Shown one piece after another: positions 46,482 to 54,964 of a DNA stretch of 64,000 nucleotides. This stretch comes from Alphaproteobacteria bacterium (lineage in GTDB: Bacteria; Pseudomonadota; Alphaproteobacteria; Rhodobacterales; Rhodobacteraceae), in the NCBI GenBank assembly GCA_030426685.1, contig JAUHYC010000002.1, positions 124,001 through 188,000 on the forward strand, given 5' to 3'. The position numbers were made by a program, and so were the translations under genes. Position 1 is the stretch's first letter; each line of letters starts with the position of its first letter. The notes under the pieces were generated by a model, which was not told the DNA's origin, searched no databases, and saw only the letters and a list, made by a program, of their open reading frames with translations.

Positions 46482-46544
46482 TTTACGCGAACGGAAGTTA
46501 CGTCAATTTGCTTGTGACGCAGCGTCTGCATTACGTAAACGTCA
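46482..46544. promoter_or_regulatory. Candidate MerR-type operator sites upstream of the second MerR gene
   Basis: Three related ACG-rich words lie in the spacer: TTTACGCGAACGGAA (46482-46496), TTACGTCAA (46498-46506) and TTACGTAAACGTCA (46531-46544). They resemble the TTTACGTTWACGTAAA-like sites reported for MerR-type regulators of fatty-acid and branched-chain degradation (LiuR). They lie 70-130 bp before the second MerR start, so this gene and the following fatty-acid genes are likely targets. The assignment is by eye. Confidence 0.5.
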
Positions 46545-46615
46545 CTTGTGTGTTGTAAAACGCCCATCAACTGCGCAACTCAATATGCATGACGCCAGTG
46601 ATGAGAGTTTGAACC

Positions 46616-47017
46616 ATGACCGAAGATCTGCTGACCATCCGCGAAATGTGCGAGACCTATGATGTCACGCCACGCACTTTGCGGTTCTACGAGGCCAAAG
46701 AGCTTTTGTTTCCGATCCGCGAAGGCCAAAAGCGCTTGTTCACCAAACGGGACCGCGCACGCCTGAAGCTGATCCTGCGCGGTAAGCGCTTTGGCTTCAG
46801 TCTTGAGGAAATTCGCCAGCTTCTGGACCTCTACCATGTGGGCGACCAGCAACTGACCCAGATGTCCCGCACATATGAGATTGCGTGCGAGCGTCTGGCA
46901 GACATGGAATCGCGCCGCGAAGAACTGACGCAGGCAATCGACGAATTGAAAGAGCAGTTGCGCTGGGGCGAGAAGGTTATCGCCTCGATGAAACAGGAAA
47001 AGAAGGCGGCTGAATAA
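46616..47017 (+). CDS. MerR-family regulator of the beta-oxidation operon (inferred)
   Basis: The 133-residue protein has the MerR HTH ([20 protein letters not shown]), the wing [20 protein letters not shown] and a coiled-coil C-terminus ([20 protein letters not shown]). It lacks metal-binding cysteines. It sits 35 bp upstream of the acyl-CoA dehydrogenase gene on the same strand and downstream of candidate operators, so autogenous control of the fatty-acid operon is likely. GAGAG eight bases upstream supports the start. Confidence 0.92.
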   Translation: MTEDLLTIREMCETYDVTPRTLRFYEAKELLFPIREGQKRLFTKRDRARLKLILRGKRFGFSLEEIRQLLDLYHVGDQQLTQMSRTYEIACERLADMESRREELTQAIDELKEQLRWGEKVIASMKQEKKAAE

Positions 47018-47052
47018 GCCGCCTCCGGACATATGAATTAAGGGAGCTTCAC

Positions 47053-48834
47053 ATGCCCGTCTACAACGCGCCAACAAAAGACACGCAGTTCATCCTGCAC
47101 GACGTTCTGAAAGTCTCGCAGTCGGATATCCCCGGTTATGATGAACTGGAAGCCGAATTTACCGGCGCGGTTCTGGAAGAAGCCGGCAAGGTTGCCACCA
47201 ATGTGCTGCACCCGCTGAACGTGGTGGGCGACACCGAAGGGTGCCGGTTGGAAAACGGGATTGTCTACACCCCTACTGGTTTCAAAGACGCCTTCGAGCA
47301 GATGAAGGAAGGCGGCTGGACTGGCCTCGACATGCCGGAAGAGTATGGTGGCCAGAACATGCCCTATGTGATGGGGACCGCGGTGGGTGAGATGTTCTCG
47401 GGCGCGAACCAGGCGTTTGTGATGTATCAGGGCCTGACCCACGGTGCGGCCTCGGCCATTCTGGCGCATGGTACCGACGCGCAGAAGAACAAGTACCTGC
47501 CCAATATGGTCAGCTGCGAATGGACCGGCACCATGAACCTGACGGAACCGCATTGCGGCACCGATCTGGGCCTGATGCGCACCAAGGCAGAACCGCAGGG
47601 TGACGGCAGCTATAAGATTTCCGGTCAGAAGATCTTTATCTCGGCGGGTGATCACGACATGGCCGACAACATCATCCATCTGGTGCTGGCCAAAATCCCC
47701 GGCGGACCCGAAGGCATCAAGGGCGTATCGCTGTTCATCGTCCCGAAGTTCATTGTGAATGAGGACGGTTCCTTGGGTGAACGCAACGGCGTTTCGGTCG
47801 GTAAGATCGAAGAAAAGATGGGCATCCACGGAAACTCGACCTGCGTCATGAACTATGACGAGGCCACCGGCTGGCTGCTGGGTGAGGAACACAAAGGCAT
47901 GCGCGCCATGTTCACCATGATGAACGAAGCGCGACTGGGTGTCGGCATGCAGGGGCTGTCTCAGGCCGAAGCGGCCTATCAAAACGCTGTCGAGTATGCC
48001 AAAGACCGTCTGCAAGGTCGTGATGTGACGGGCGCAAAGAACCCGGACGGGCCGGCCGATCCGCTGATCGTTCACCCCGACATTCGCCGCAACCTAATGG
48101 ATCAGAAAAGCTTCACCGAAGGCGCGCGCGCATTCATCCTTTGGGGCGCGACCATGATCGATAAGGCGCACCGGTCGGGCGACAAGGATGCGGACGGGCT
48201 GATCTCACTGCTAACCCCGGTGATCAAAGGCTTCCTGACCGACGAAGGTTACGACATGACCGTTCAGGCGCAACAGGTCTATGGCGGCCATGGCTACATC
48301 GAAGAATGGGGCATGTCGCAATACACTCGCGACGCCCGTATCGCGATGATCTACGAAGGCGCAAACGGCGTTCAAGCGCTGGATCTGGTAGGTCGTAAGC
48401 TGGCGCAGGACGGCGGTAAACACGTCATGGCGTTCTTCGAGATGGTCAAAAGCTTCTGCAAGGAAAACGGCGGTAAGGACGAAGCTTATGACAAAGCCTT
48501 CATCGAACCACTGAAAGCCGCATCCAAGGATCTGCAGGCTGCGGGTATGTATTTCATGCAGGAAGGCATGAAGAACCCGAACAACGCTCTGTCAGGATCC
48601 TACGACTTCATGCACATGTTCGGCCATGTCTGCCTGGGCCTGATGTGGGCGCAGATGGCGAAAGCCGCTCAGGACACGTTGGATGGCGGTGCCTCGGACA
48701 AAGAGTTCTACGAGACCAAGATCAACACCGGTCGCTTCTACATGGCACGCCGCCTGCCCGCGACAGCCATGCATCTGGCCCGCATCCAGACCGGAGCGGA
48801 CACGGTAATGGCACTGGAGGCCGCAAACTTCTGA
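47053..48834 (+). CDS. Acyl-CoA dehydrogenase, large form (FadE/DmdC-like)
   Basis: The 593-residue FAD enzyme has the acyl-CoA dehydrogenase domains with [32 protein letters not shown] and the flavin/Glu segment [20 protein letters not shown]. An extra C-terminal domain of about 130 residues ([19 protein letters not shown]) marks the large subgroup. That subgroup includes beta-oxidation FadE5-like enzymes and the DmdC of dimethylsulfoniopropionate demethylation. The neighbouring thiolase and FadB favour beta-oxidation. GGGAG precedes the ATG. Confidence 0.93.
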   Translation: MPVYNAPTKDTQFILHDVLKVSQSDIPGYDELEAEFTGAVLEEAGKVATNVLHPLNVVGDTEGCRLENGIVYTPTGFKDAFEQMKEGGWTGLDMPEEYGGQNMPYVMGTAVGEMFSGANQAFVMYQGLTHGAASAILAHGTDAQKNKYLPNMVSCEWTGTMNLTEPHCGTDLGLMRTKAEPQGDGSYKISGQKIFISAGDHDMADNIIHLVLAKIPGGPEGIKGVSLFIVPKFIVNEDGSLGERNGVSVGKIEEKMGIHGNSTCVMNYDEATGWLLGEEHKGMRAMFTMMNEARLGVGMQGLSQAEAAYQNAVEYAKDRLQGRDVTGAKNPDGPADPLIVHPDIRRNLMDQKSFTEGARAFILWGATMIDKAHRSGDKDADGLISLLTPVIKGFLTDEGYDMTVQAQQVYGGHGYIEEWGMSQYTRDARIAMIYEGANGVQALDLVGRKLAQDGGKHVMAFFEMVKSFCKENGGKDEAYDKAFIEPLKAASKDLQAAGMYFMQEGMKNPNNALSGSYDFMHMFGHVCLGLMWAQMAKAAQDTLDGGASDKEFYETKINTGRFYMARRLPATAMHLARIQTGADTVMALEAANF

Positions 48835-48886
48835 TCATTGCCCGGTTCCGGGGGTCTGCCCTGGGACCGGTTCTTAGGAGGAGAAA

Positions 48887-49099
48887 ATGCCAAAACGCTT
48901 TCGCCTGACCCGCCGATTTCCGGTCGCCATGACCGAAGAGGGCTACCGTAAACTCAAGGGCTTCGCGCGTGAGGCCGGTTTGGACGAAGGAGAAGCGCTT
49001 TCCTTTTTGTTCGAAAATTTCAACAGCGTGATTGATGAGGAGAACCTGACCCACCGCCTGCGCATTTTCAATTCCGAGCTTGAGGCGCGGAAGCGCTGA
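48887..49099 (+). CDS. Small conserved-looking protein, function unknown
   Basis: The 70-residue protein is basic at its N-terminus (MPKRFRLTRRFPVAMTEEGY) and mostly helical (KLKGFAREAGLDEGEALSFL). It has no cysteine, signal peptide or membrane span. AGGAGGAG just upstream of the ATG gives a strong ribosome-binding site, which is the main support besides its position between acyl-CoA dehydrogenase and GST genes on the same strand. I do not recognise a family. Confidence 0.7.
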   Translation: MPKRFRLTRRFPVAMTEEGYRKLKGFAREAGLDEGEALSFLFENFNSVIDEENLTHRLRIFNSELEARKR

Positions 49100-49142
49100 G
49101 CGAAGACCAATGTTCAGCCGAACGTGCAAGCCTCGAAACCTG

Positions 49143-49335
49143 ATGCCTCCGGCGGGAGTATTTATGAAAAGATGAAGACAGGACGCGCCCCTGCCACCGG
49201 GCGCACTCGCCATCAGGACAGGGACGACTTCACCTTTTGCGGCCATCGGCTCTCCAGCCTGTACCGCACCACCATTGAAAAGGAAGAAGATTGATCAAAG
49301 GTTACTGTCTGAACTTCATCTTTTCACAAATACTC
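49143..49335. repeat. 22-bp inverted repeat with CCTCC-GGAGG-type hairpin
   Basis: The 22 bases at 49156-49177 (GAGTATTTATGAAAAGATGA and two more) recur as the reverse complement at 49314-49335 with a single mismatch, 136 bp apart. The left copy is preceded by GCCTCCGGCGGGAGT, which can fold as a CTCC/GGAG hairpin before TATTT. From memory, similar CTCCGGCGGGAGTATTT words occur between genes of roseobacters. The block fills the 277-bp gap between the small ORF and the GST gene; no gene is seen in it. Confidence 0.75.
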
Positions 49336-49376
49336 AATTCTGACCTATCAACACGCACCTTGGGAGAGGCGATCAC

Positions 49377-50015
49377 ATGACCATCAGGCTTCATTGCTTC
49401 GGAGAAAGCGGAAACAGCTACAAAGCCGCGTTGGCGCTGGAAATGTCAGGCCTTGATTGGGAACCGGTCTTTGTCGATTTCTTCAACGGTATCACGCGCG
49501 GGCCGGAATTTCGCTCAGAAGTCAACGCGATGGGTGAAGCGCCGGTCATGGTTGATGGTGACTTTCAAACCTCCCAATCTGGCGTGATCCAGGCTTATGT
49601 CACCGAGAAGTCCGGCAAATTCGGAGGCAAGACTCGGGAAGAGGACTATGAAATCCTTCGTTGGGTTCTCTGGGACAACCACAAGCTCAGCTCAATGGCG
49701 GGCCTGACGCGGTTCCTGATCAACTTCCTGCCCGAGAAACACCGTAATCCAGATGTCATCGCGTTTAACCAAGGCCGCCTGAAAGCGGCGTATGAGACGC
49801 TGAACAATCACCTTGAGGGTCGCGATTGGATTGTTGGCAATGGCGTCACCAACGCCGACCTCAGCTGCTGCGGTTATCTCTATTATCCCGAACCATTCGG
49901 TTTCGAGCGTGCCGACTGGCCCCATATTGATGCCTGGCTGACGCGGCTCAGCGAGCAGCCCGGCTGGAAACACCCCTATGACCTGATGCCCGGCAACCCG
50001 TCGGATCGAGCTTGA
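49377..50015 (+). CDS. Glutathione S-transferase family protein
   Basis: The 212-residue protein has a thioredoxin-like N-terminal domain (IRLHCFGESGNSYKAALALE, NAMGEAPVMVDGDFQTSQSG, where the cis-Pro/Ser-Gln glutathione motif is seen). An all-helical C-terminal domain includes LEGRDWIVGNGVTNADLSCC. The catalytic residue is probably the Ser of GESGNS, an unusual N-terminal motif. It lies 12 bp before the thiolase gene, so it is part of the fatty-acid operon. Its substrate is unknown. Confidence 0.9.
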   Translation: MTIRLHCFGESGNSYKAALALEMSGLDWEPVFVDFFNGITRGPEFRSEVNAMGEAPVMVDGDFQTSQSGVIQAYVTEKSGKFGGKTREEDYEILRWVLWDNHKLSSMAGLTRFLINFLPEKHRNPDVIAFNQGRLKAAYETLNNHLEGRDWIVGNGVTNADLSCCGYLYYPEPFGFERADWPHIDAWLTRLSEQPGWKHPYDLMPGNPSDRA

Positions 50016-50027
50016 GGAGAAGACCCC

Positions 50028-51239
50028 ATGACCGAAGCCTATATCTATGACGCCCTGCGCACCCCGCGCGGCAAGGGCCGCAAGGATGGCAGCCTGCACG
50101 AAGTGACCTCGGTGCGCCTGTCTGCCCTGACCCTGAACGCGATGAAAGAGCGCAACAACCTGGAAGGTCACGCCGTTGAGGACGTGATCTGGGGCAACGT
50201 CACGCAGGTGATGGAGCAAGGCGGCTGTCTCGCGCGCTCGGCGGTTCTGGCCTCGGACCTCGACCAGTCGATCCCCGGTCTCGCGATCAATCGCTTCTGC
50301 GCCTCAGGCATGGAAGCTGTGAATCTGGCCGCGAACCAGGTCAAAGGCGGTGCAGGCGATGCTTACATCGCAGGCGGTGTCGAAATGATGGGCCGTGTGG
50401 CCATGGGCAGCGACGGTGCAGCGATTGCTGTTGATCCGACGCTGGCGATGGAGACTTATTTCGTGCCGCAAGGTATCTCGGCAGACATAATCGCGACCGA
50501 GTATGGCTTCAGCCGCGACGACGCGGATGCGTTGGCCGTAGAGTCTCAGAAACGCGCAGCGGCGGCCTGGGAAGACAACCGGTTCGAAAAGTCAGTCATT
50601 ACCATCAAGGATCAGAACGGCCTGACCATTCTGGACCGTGATGAGTACATGCGCCCCGGTACCGATATGCAGTCGCTTGGTGCACTGAACCCGTCTTTCC
50701 AGATGATGGGCGAGCAGATGCCGGGCTTCGATAAGGTCGCGATGCTGAAATACCCGCATCTGGAGCGGATCAACCACATCCACCACGCGGGCAACAGCTC
50801 GGGCATCGTGGACGGGGCTGCGGCTGTGCTGATCGGCAACAAGGAATTCGGTGAAAAGTACGGCCTGAAGCCGCGCGCGCGCATCAAGGCGACCGCCAAG
50901 ATCGGCACCGACCCGACCATCATGCTGACCGGACCGGTTCCCGTGACCGAGAAAATCCTTGCCGATAATGGCATGAAGATCAGCGATCTGGATCTGTTCG
51001 AAGTGAACGAAGCCTTCGCCTCGGTCGTGCTGCGCTTCCAGCAGGCCTTCGACGTCGACCCCGCTCTGGTAAACGTCAACGGCGGCTCCATCGCGATGGG
51101 TCACCCGCTGGGTGCGACCGGCGCGATGATCATCGGCACACTGCTGGATGAACTTGAGCGTCAGGACAAGGAAACCGGTCTGGCCACGCTCTGCATTGCA
51201 TCCGGCATGGGTGCGGCAACAATTATCGAGCGGGTCTGA
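50028..51239 (+). CDS. fadA: Acetyl-CoA acyltransferase (3-ketoacyl-CoA thiolase)
   Basis: The 403-residue thiolase has the acyl-accepting Cys91 in NRFCASGMEAVNLAANQ. The conserved HHAGNSSGIVDGAAAVLIGN, LFEVNEAFASVVLRF and VNGGSIAMGHPLGATGA carry the catalytic histidines. A C-terminal Cys lies in TLCIASGMGAATI, where Ala-Ser replaces the usual Gly-Gly. It cleaves 3-ketoacyl-CoA. GAGGAGAAG upstream supports the start. It overlaps the cupin gene by one base. Confidence 0.93.
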   Translation: MTEAYIYDALRTPRGKGRKDGSLHEVTSVRLSALTLNAMKERNNLEGHAVEDVIWGNVTQVMEQGGCLARSAVLASDLDQSIPGLAINRFCASGMEAVNLAANQVKGGAGDAYIAGGVEMMGRVAMGSDGAAIAVDPTLAMETYFVPQGISADIIATEYGFSRDDADALAVESQKRAAAAWEDNRFEKSVITIKDQNGLTILDRDEYMRPGTDMQSLGALNPSFQMMGEQMPGFDKVAMLKYPHLERINHIHHAGNSSGIVDGAAAVLIGNKEFGEKYGLKPRARIKATAKIGTDPTIMLTGPVPVTEKILADNGMKISDLDLFEVNEAFASVVLRFQQAFDVDPALVNVNGGSIAMGHPLGATGAMIIGTLLDELERQDKETGLATLCIASGMGAATIIERV

Positions 51240-51727
51240 TGCCCAAACTGGATCTCTCTCAGATCCCGTTCAAGGGTGGCTCGTCTTATCCCGGCAAGCT
51301 GGCCGAAGCGACCTCTGGTCGTTTCGTTCAGCGTGTGGGCGATGCTGGCGGACTGTCCCAATATGGGGTCAACATCGTGCGGCTTGAACCGCAGGGCCTC
51401 TCTTCGCTGCGTCATTACCACATGGAGCAGGACGAGTTTGCCATCATGCTGAGCGGCAAATGCGTGCTGATCGACGATGATGGTGAGCACGAGATGCTGC
51501 CCGGCGATTGCGCCGCTTGGCCCGCAGGTGAAGCCAACGGCCATCACCTTGTGAACAAGACCGATGCGCCCGCGACCTTTCTGGTGGTGGGCACACGGAC
51601 CCCGACCGAGACCGGCTATTACAGCGACATAGACATGATGGTGAAAGATGATGAGAACGGATTCTCTTTCACCCGCAAGGACGGCAGCCCGCTGACGGCT
51701 GACCAGATTGGAGATGACAATGACTGA
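51239..51727 (+). CDS. Cupin-domain protein inside the beta-oxidation operon
   Basis: The 162-residue protein has one cupin barrel: LSSLRHYHMEQDEFAIML supplies the metal-binding H-x-H and Glu, and WPAGEANGHHLVNKTDAP the second motif. A metal and a small-molecule role are likely but no activity can be named. It is coupled to fadA (1-base overlap) and to fadB (8-bp overlap), so it is unlikely to be a chance insertion. Confidence 0.9.
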   Translation: MPKLDLSQIPFKGGSSYPGKLAEATSGRFVQRVGDAGGLSQYGVNIVRLEPQGLSSLRHYHMEQDEFAIMLSGKCVLIDDDGEHEMLPGDCAAWPAGEANGHHLVNKTDAPATFLVVGTRTPTETGYYSDIDMMVKDDENGFSFTRKDGSPLTADQIGDDND

Positions 51728-53921
51728 TTTCACTCTGAGCAAGGACGCAGACGGCGTCGCCTTCATCACCTGGGACGTTCCGGGTAAATCCATGAATGTT
51801 TTGTCGCGCGAGGCATTTACTCTGGTCGGCGAGTTGGTCGATCAGGCGCTGGCGGATGATGAGATCAAAGGCATCGTCATCACCAGCGGCAAGGAAGGAT
51901 CATTTGCGGGCGGCATGGATCTGAGCACACTCGCCACGATCCGCCAGGAAGCCGGAGACGAACCTGCGCAGGCGTTGTTCGATTTCGTCATGAGCGGCCA
52001 TAACATCCTGCGTCGGCTGGAACTGGCGGGCATGGACCCCAAGTCCAAAAAGGGCGGCAAACCGGTGGCCTGCGCCATCAACGGCACCTGCGCAGGGATC
52101 GGCACCGAGATCGCGCTGGCCTGTCATCATCGGGTGATGACTTCGAACGCCAAGGCCAAGATCGGCTTGCCTGAGATCCTTCTGGGCATTTTCCCCGGCG
52201 GAGGCGGCACCATGCGCTACAGCCGTATGGTCGGTGCAATGGCGGCGGCACCTGTCTTGCTGGAAGGCAAGATGATGGACCCGAAGAAGGCCAAAGGCGC
52301 GCAACTGATCGACGCCGTGGCAGACGATCCGGTTGCTGCAGCCAAGGAATGGATTCTGAACGCCAAGGATGCCGATCTGGTCAAACCGTGGGACGCGAAG
52401 GGCTATAAGATGCCTGGCGGTGCGCCCTATCATCCGGCTGGTTTCATGACCTTCGTTGGTGCAAATGCGATGGTGAACGGCAAGACTCAAGGCGCCTTCC
52501 CGGCTGCCAAGGCTTTGCTGAGTTCGATCTACGAAGGTGCGCTCGTTGACTTTGACACCGCGCTGAAGATTGAGGCGCGCTGGTTTACCAATGTGCTGAT
52601 GAACCCGTCCTCCTCGGCGATGATCCGGTCTCTGTTCCTAAACAAGGAAGCGTTGGAGAAAGGCGCCGTGCGGCCCAAGGACGTGCCCGATCAGCGTGTC
52701 AAAAAGGTCGGCGTTCTGGGCGCTGGCATGATGGGCGCTGGCATTGCTCTGGTCTCGGCTCAAGCCGGGATGGAGGTTGTTCTGGTCGACCGTGATCAAG
52801 CCGCCGCCGACAAGGGTACGGCCTATTCCGAGACCTATATGGACAAGGGCATCAAGCGCGGCAAAGCCACGGCTGAGAAGAAAGAGGCCCTGCTGGCCCG
52901 CATCACAGCGACCCCGGATCTGGAGCATCTGAAAGGTTGCGACCTGATCATCGAGGCCGTCTTCGAAGACCCAGGCGTCAAGGCCGAGATGACCAAGAAG
53001 GTTGAATCGATCATCCCCGAGGATTGCATCTTTGCCTCGAACACCTCGACCCTGCCGATCACCGATCTGGCAAAGGCGAGCGTGCGGCCTGAGCAGTTCA
53101 TCGGCATCCACTTCTTCTCACCGGTTGAGAAGATGTTCCTGGTCGAGATTATCAAGGGCAAGGAAACTGGCGACCGGGCAGTGGCCAAAGCGCTGGACTA
53201 TGTGCGCCAAATCCGGAAGACGCCGATTGTGGTCAACGATGCGCGCTTCTTCTACGCCAACCGCTGCATCATCCCGTATATCAACGAAGGTGCGCGGATG
53301 ATCACCGAAGGTGTCAGCCCGATCCTGATCGACAACGCCGCGCGTCAGCTGGGCTTTCCGGTCGGTCCGATTCAGTTGACCGATGAAACTTCAATCGATC
53401 TGGGTGCCAAGATCGCACGCGCGACCAAGGCCGCGATGGGCGATGCTTATCCCGAAAGCCCCTCGGACGATTTGATCTTCTGGATGGAGGAGCAGGGTCG
53501 TCTGGGCCGCAAAGCCAACGCAGGTTTCTTTGACTATGACGACAAGGGCAAACGCGTCGAATACTGGAAAGGTCTGCAGGAAAAATACCCGTTGGCCGAA
53601 AACCAGCCTGACCTGATCGAGGTGCAGGAACGCCTGATGTTCGCGCAGGTTCTGGAAGCGGTGCGTGCACTGGAAGAAGGTGTTCTGGAAGACATCCGTG
53701 AAGGCGATGTGGGTGCCATCCTGGGTTGGGGCTTTGCACCGTGGTCCGGTGGCCCGCTCAGCTGGCTGGACATCATCGGCACGCCCTACGCCGCCGAACG
53801 CTGCGACCAGTTGGCCGAAGCATATGGCGCGCGTTTCACCTGCCCACCGCTGCTGCGCGAGATGGCCGAAAAAGGTCAAAGTTTCTATGGCCGCTTCGAC
53901 CCCGAAGCAAAGGCCGCCTGA
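51720..53921 (+). CDS. fadB: FadB-type fatty-acid oxidation multienzyme (enoyl-CoA hydratase / 3-hydroxyacyl-CoA dehydrogenase)
   Basis: The 733-residue protein has an N-terminal crotonase domain (SGKEGSFAGGMDLSTLATIR, ACAINGTCAGIGTEIALACH, LPEILLGIFPGGGGTMRYSR with the hydratase Glu). A 3-hydroxyacyl-CoA dehydrogenase domain follows, with KVGVLGAGMMGAGIALVSAQ near residue 330 and GIHFFSPVEKMFLVEII. A helical C-terminus completes it. It performs the second and third steps of beta-oxidation. The ATG at 51720 has GGAG six bases upstream; an ATG at 51714 is the alternative. Confidence 0.95.
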   Translation: MTDFTLSKDADGVAFITWDVPGKSMNVLSREAFTLVGELVDQALADDEIKGIVITSGKEGSFAGGMDLSTLATIRQEAGDEPAQALFDFVMSGHNILRRLELAGMDPKSKKGGKPVACAINGTCAGIGTEIALACHHRVMTSNAKAKIGLPEILLGIFPGGGGTMRYSRMVGAMAAAPVLLEGKMMDPKKAKGAQLIDAVADDPVAAAKEWILNAKDADLVKPWDAKGYKMPGGAPYHPAGFMTFVGANAMVNGKTQGAFPAAKALLSSIYEGALVDFDTALKIEARWFTNVLMNPSSSAMIRSLFLNKEALEKGAVRPKDVPDQRVKKVGVLGAGMMGAGIALVSAQAGMEVVLVDRDQAAADKGTAYSETYMDKGIKRGKATAEKKEALLARITATPDLEHLKGCDLIIEAVFEDPGVKAEMTKKVESIIPEDCIFASNTSTLPITDLAKASVRPEQFIGIHFFSPVEKMFLVEIIKGKETGDRAVAKALDYVRQIRKTPIVVNDARFFYANRCIIPYINEGARMITEGVSPILIDNAARQLGFPVGPIQLTDETSIDLGAKIARATKAAMGDAYPESPSDDLIFWMEEQGRLGRKANAGFFDYDDKGKRVEYWKGLQEKYPLAENQPDLIEVQERLMFAQVLEAVRALEEGVLEDIREGDVGAILGWGFAPWSGGPLSWLDIIGTPYAAERCDQLAEAYGARFTCPPLLREMAEKGQSFYGRFDPEAKAA

Positions 53922-53927
53922 ACAGGT

Positions 53928-53968
53928 GATGCTGGCGCATGAAACCATGCGCCAGCATCGTTCCTTTG
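53928..53968. terminator. Strong hairpin ending the fad operon
   Basis: A perfect 14-bp stem (GATGCTGGCGCATG at 53928-53941 with its complement at 53946-53959) encloses the loop AAAC and is followed by GTTCCTTTG. It lies 7 bp after the fadB stop and faces the convergent Hint-protein gene, so it can serve both strands. Confidence 0.85.
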
Positions 53969-53978
53969 AAGTGTTAAG

Positions 53979-54749
53979 TTAGGTCTGCCATTCAGGCCGC
54001 AGAAACAGAGCCGGCATATTGGGCCGCCCCGGACGTCCCGGCCGCCGTATCCCCATTGGGGGTCGGAGCGGGAAAATCGGTTCTTGCGGGATGGGTGCAG
54101 GCAGTGCACCCAACGGGTTTGCAAGGGCTGAAATTTCGCCCTTGATTGCAATCGCTTCAATCAGCAGGTCCGCATGCTCAGCATCGGCCACCTTATAGGC
54201 ACCGGTAGCCCCCATCGCAGCAACCATCCGGCCAGCCGGGCAATAGGCCTGAAAGCCACCTTCGATAAAGACAACCTCATCCTGATTGAAAAACAACGAC
54301 GTCACATCAAAGGTTTGCGCGGGTGTCTGCGATTGCAGGCGCCCCACTCCGCTAAGCATCCGCGCGGGTAGAATTGATATACCGTCGATACCAATGCCCA
54401 GCTTGCTCTGATCCAACGCCATGCCCTGCTCGGGCATCAACCAGACCGGTCGACCGTTGTAGGCAGCACGGGATGGGACAAGAACCGGAAGATGTTCGGC
54501 CCTACGTTCATCTCCGGCAACGACAACACGATCATCACAGACGCGCAGCAGTTGCTGAAACCCGTTATCCAGCGTTCGCACCAGATCGCCTGCGACCAAA
54601 CTCTCTACCAGTTTCCAGCCACCGGTCGTTGCAACCTTGGTTCCATGCAGCAAACCCCCGCGGCGTGCCGACACGGCTTTCCCCAAATAGGCCAACTGGC
54701 CCGTGTCATCACATTTCGAAAACCCTGAAACACTCACTACTTCCAACAC
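53979..54749 (-). CDS. Hint-domain protein lacking the catalytic cysteine
   Basis: The 256-residue protein has a Hint-like (intein/hedgehog-type) beta domain from about residue 32. GLLHGTKVATTGGWKLVESL then VAGDLVRTLDNGFQQLL mirrors the typical CFTPGTLIATPRGWRPVEDL, but the leading Cys is replaced, so self-cleavage is unlikely. A C-terminal Pro/Arg-rich tail follows. Related proteins in rhodobacterial genomes are usually attached to secreted or phage-related proteins. The start is uncertain: GTG at 54749 has GGGGGAAGG upstream, while TTG at 54776 would extend it by nine residues. It is convergent with the fad operon. Confidence 0.7.
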   Translation of the reverse strand: MLEVVSVSGFSKCDDTGQLAYLGKAVSARRGGLLHGTKVATTGGWKLVESLVAGDLVRTLDNGFQQLLRVCDDRVVVAGDERRAEHLPVLVPSRAAYNGRPVWLMPEQGMALDQSKLGIGIDGISILPARMLSGVGRLQSQTPAQTFDVTSLFFNQDEVVFIEGGFQAYCPAGRMVAAMGATGAYKVADAEHADLLIEAIAIKGEISALANPLGALPAPIPQEPIFPLRPPMGIRRPGRPGRPNMPALFLRPEWQT

Positions 54750-54964
54750 GTGCCTTCCCCCTTTTGGCACCTTCAAACAAAACAGAAGGGTGAGATCTTT
54801 GTGCCTTATTTGGACTTAGTTTTGCCATATTTGAGGCGAATTTGGGCCGATTTCGCCGCAATTCGCGGGCGATTGGTAAACAAATCCGCATCGAAAGGTT
54901 CGTTTGAACATCTTCAAGAAACGACATCAGCCTTGCAGACTCGGCGGAACTTTCGAATCTGTAC

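Noticed and set aside
46580-48075. Two long minus-strand open frames opposite the MerR and acyl-CoA dehydrogenase genes
   Set aside because: High-GC antisense frames without motifs; the plus-strand genes explain the sequence.
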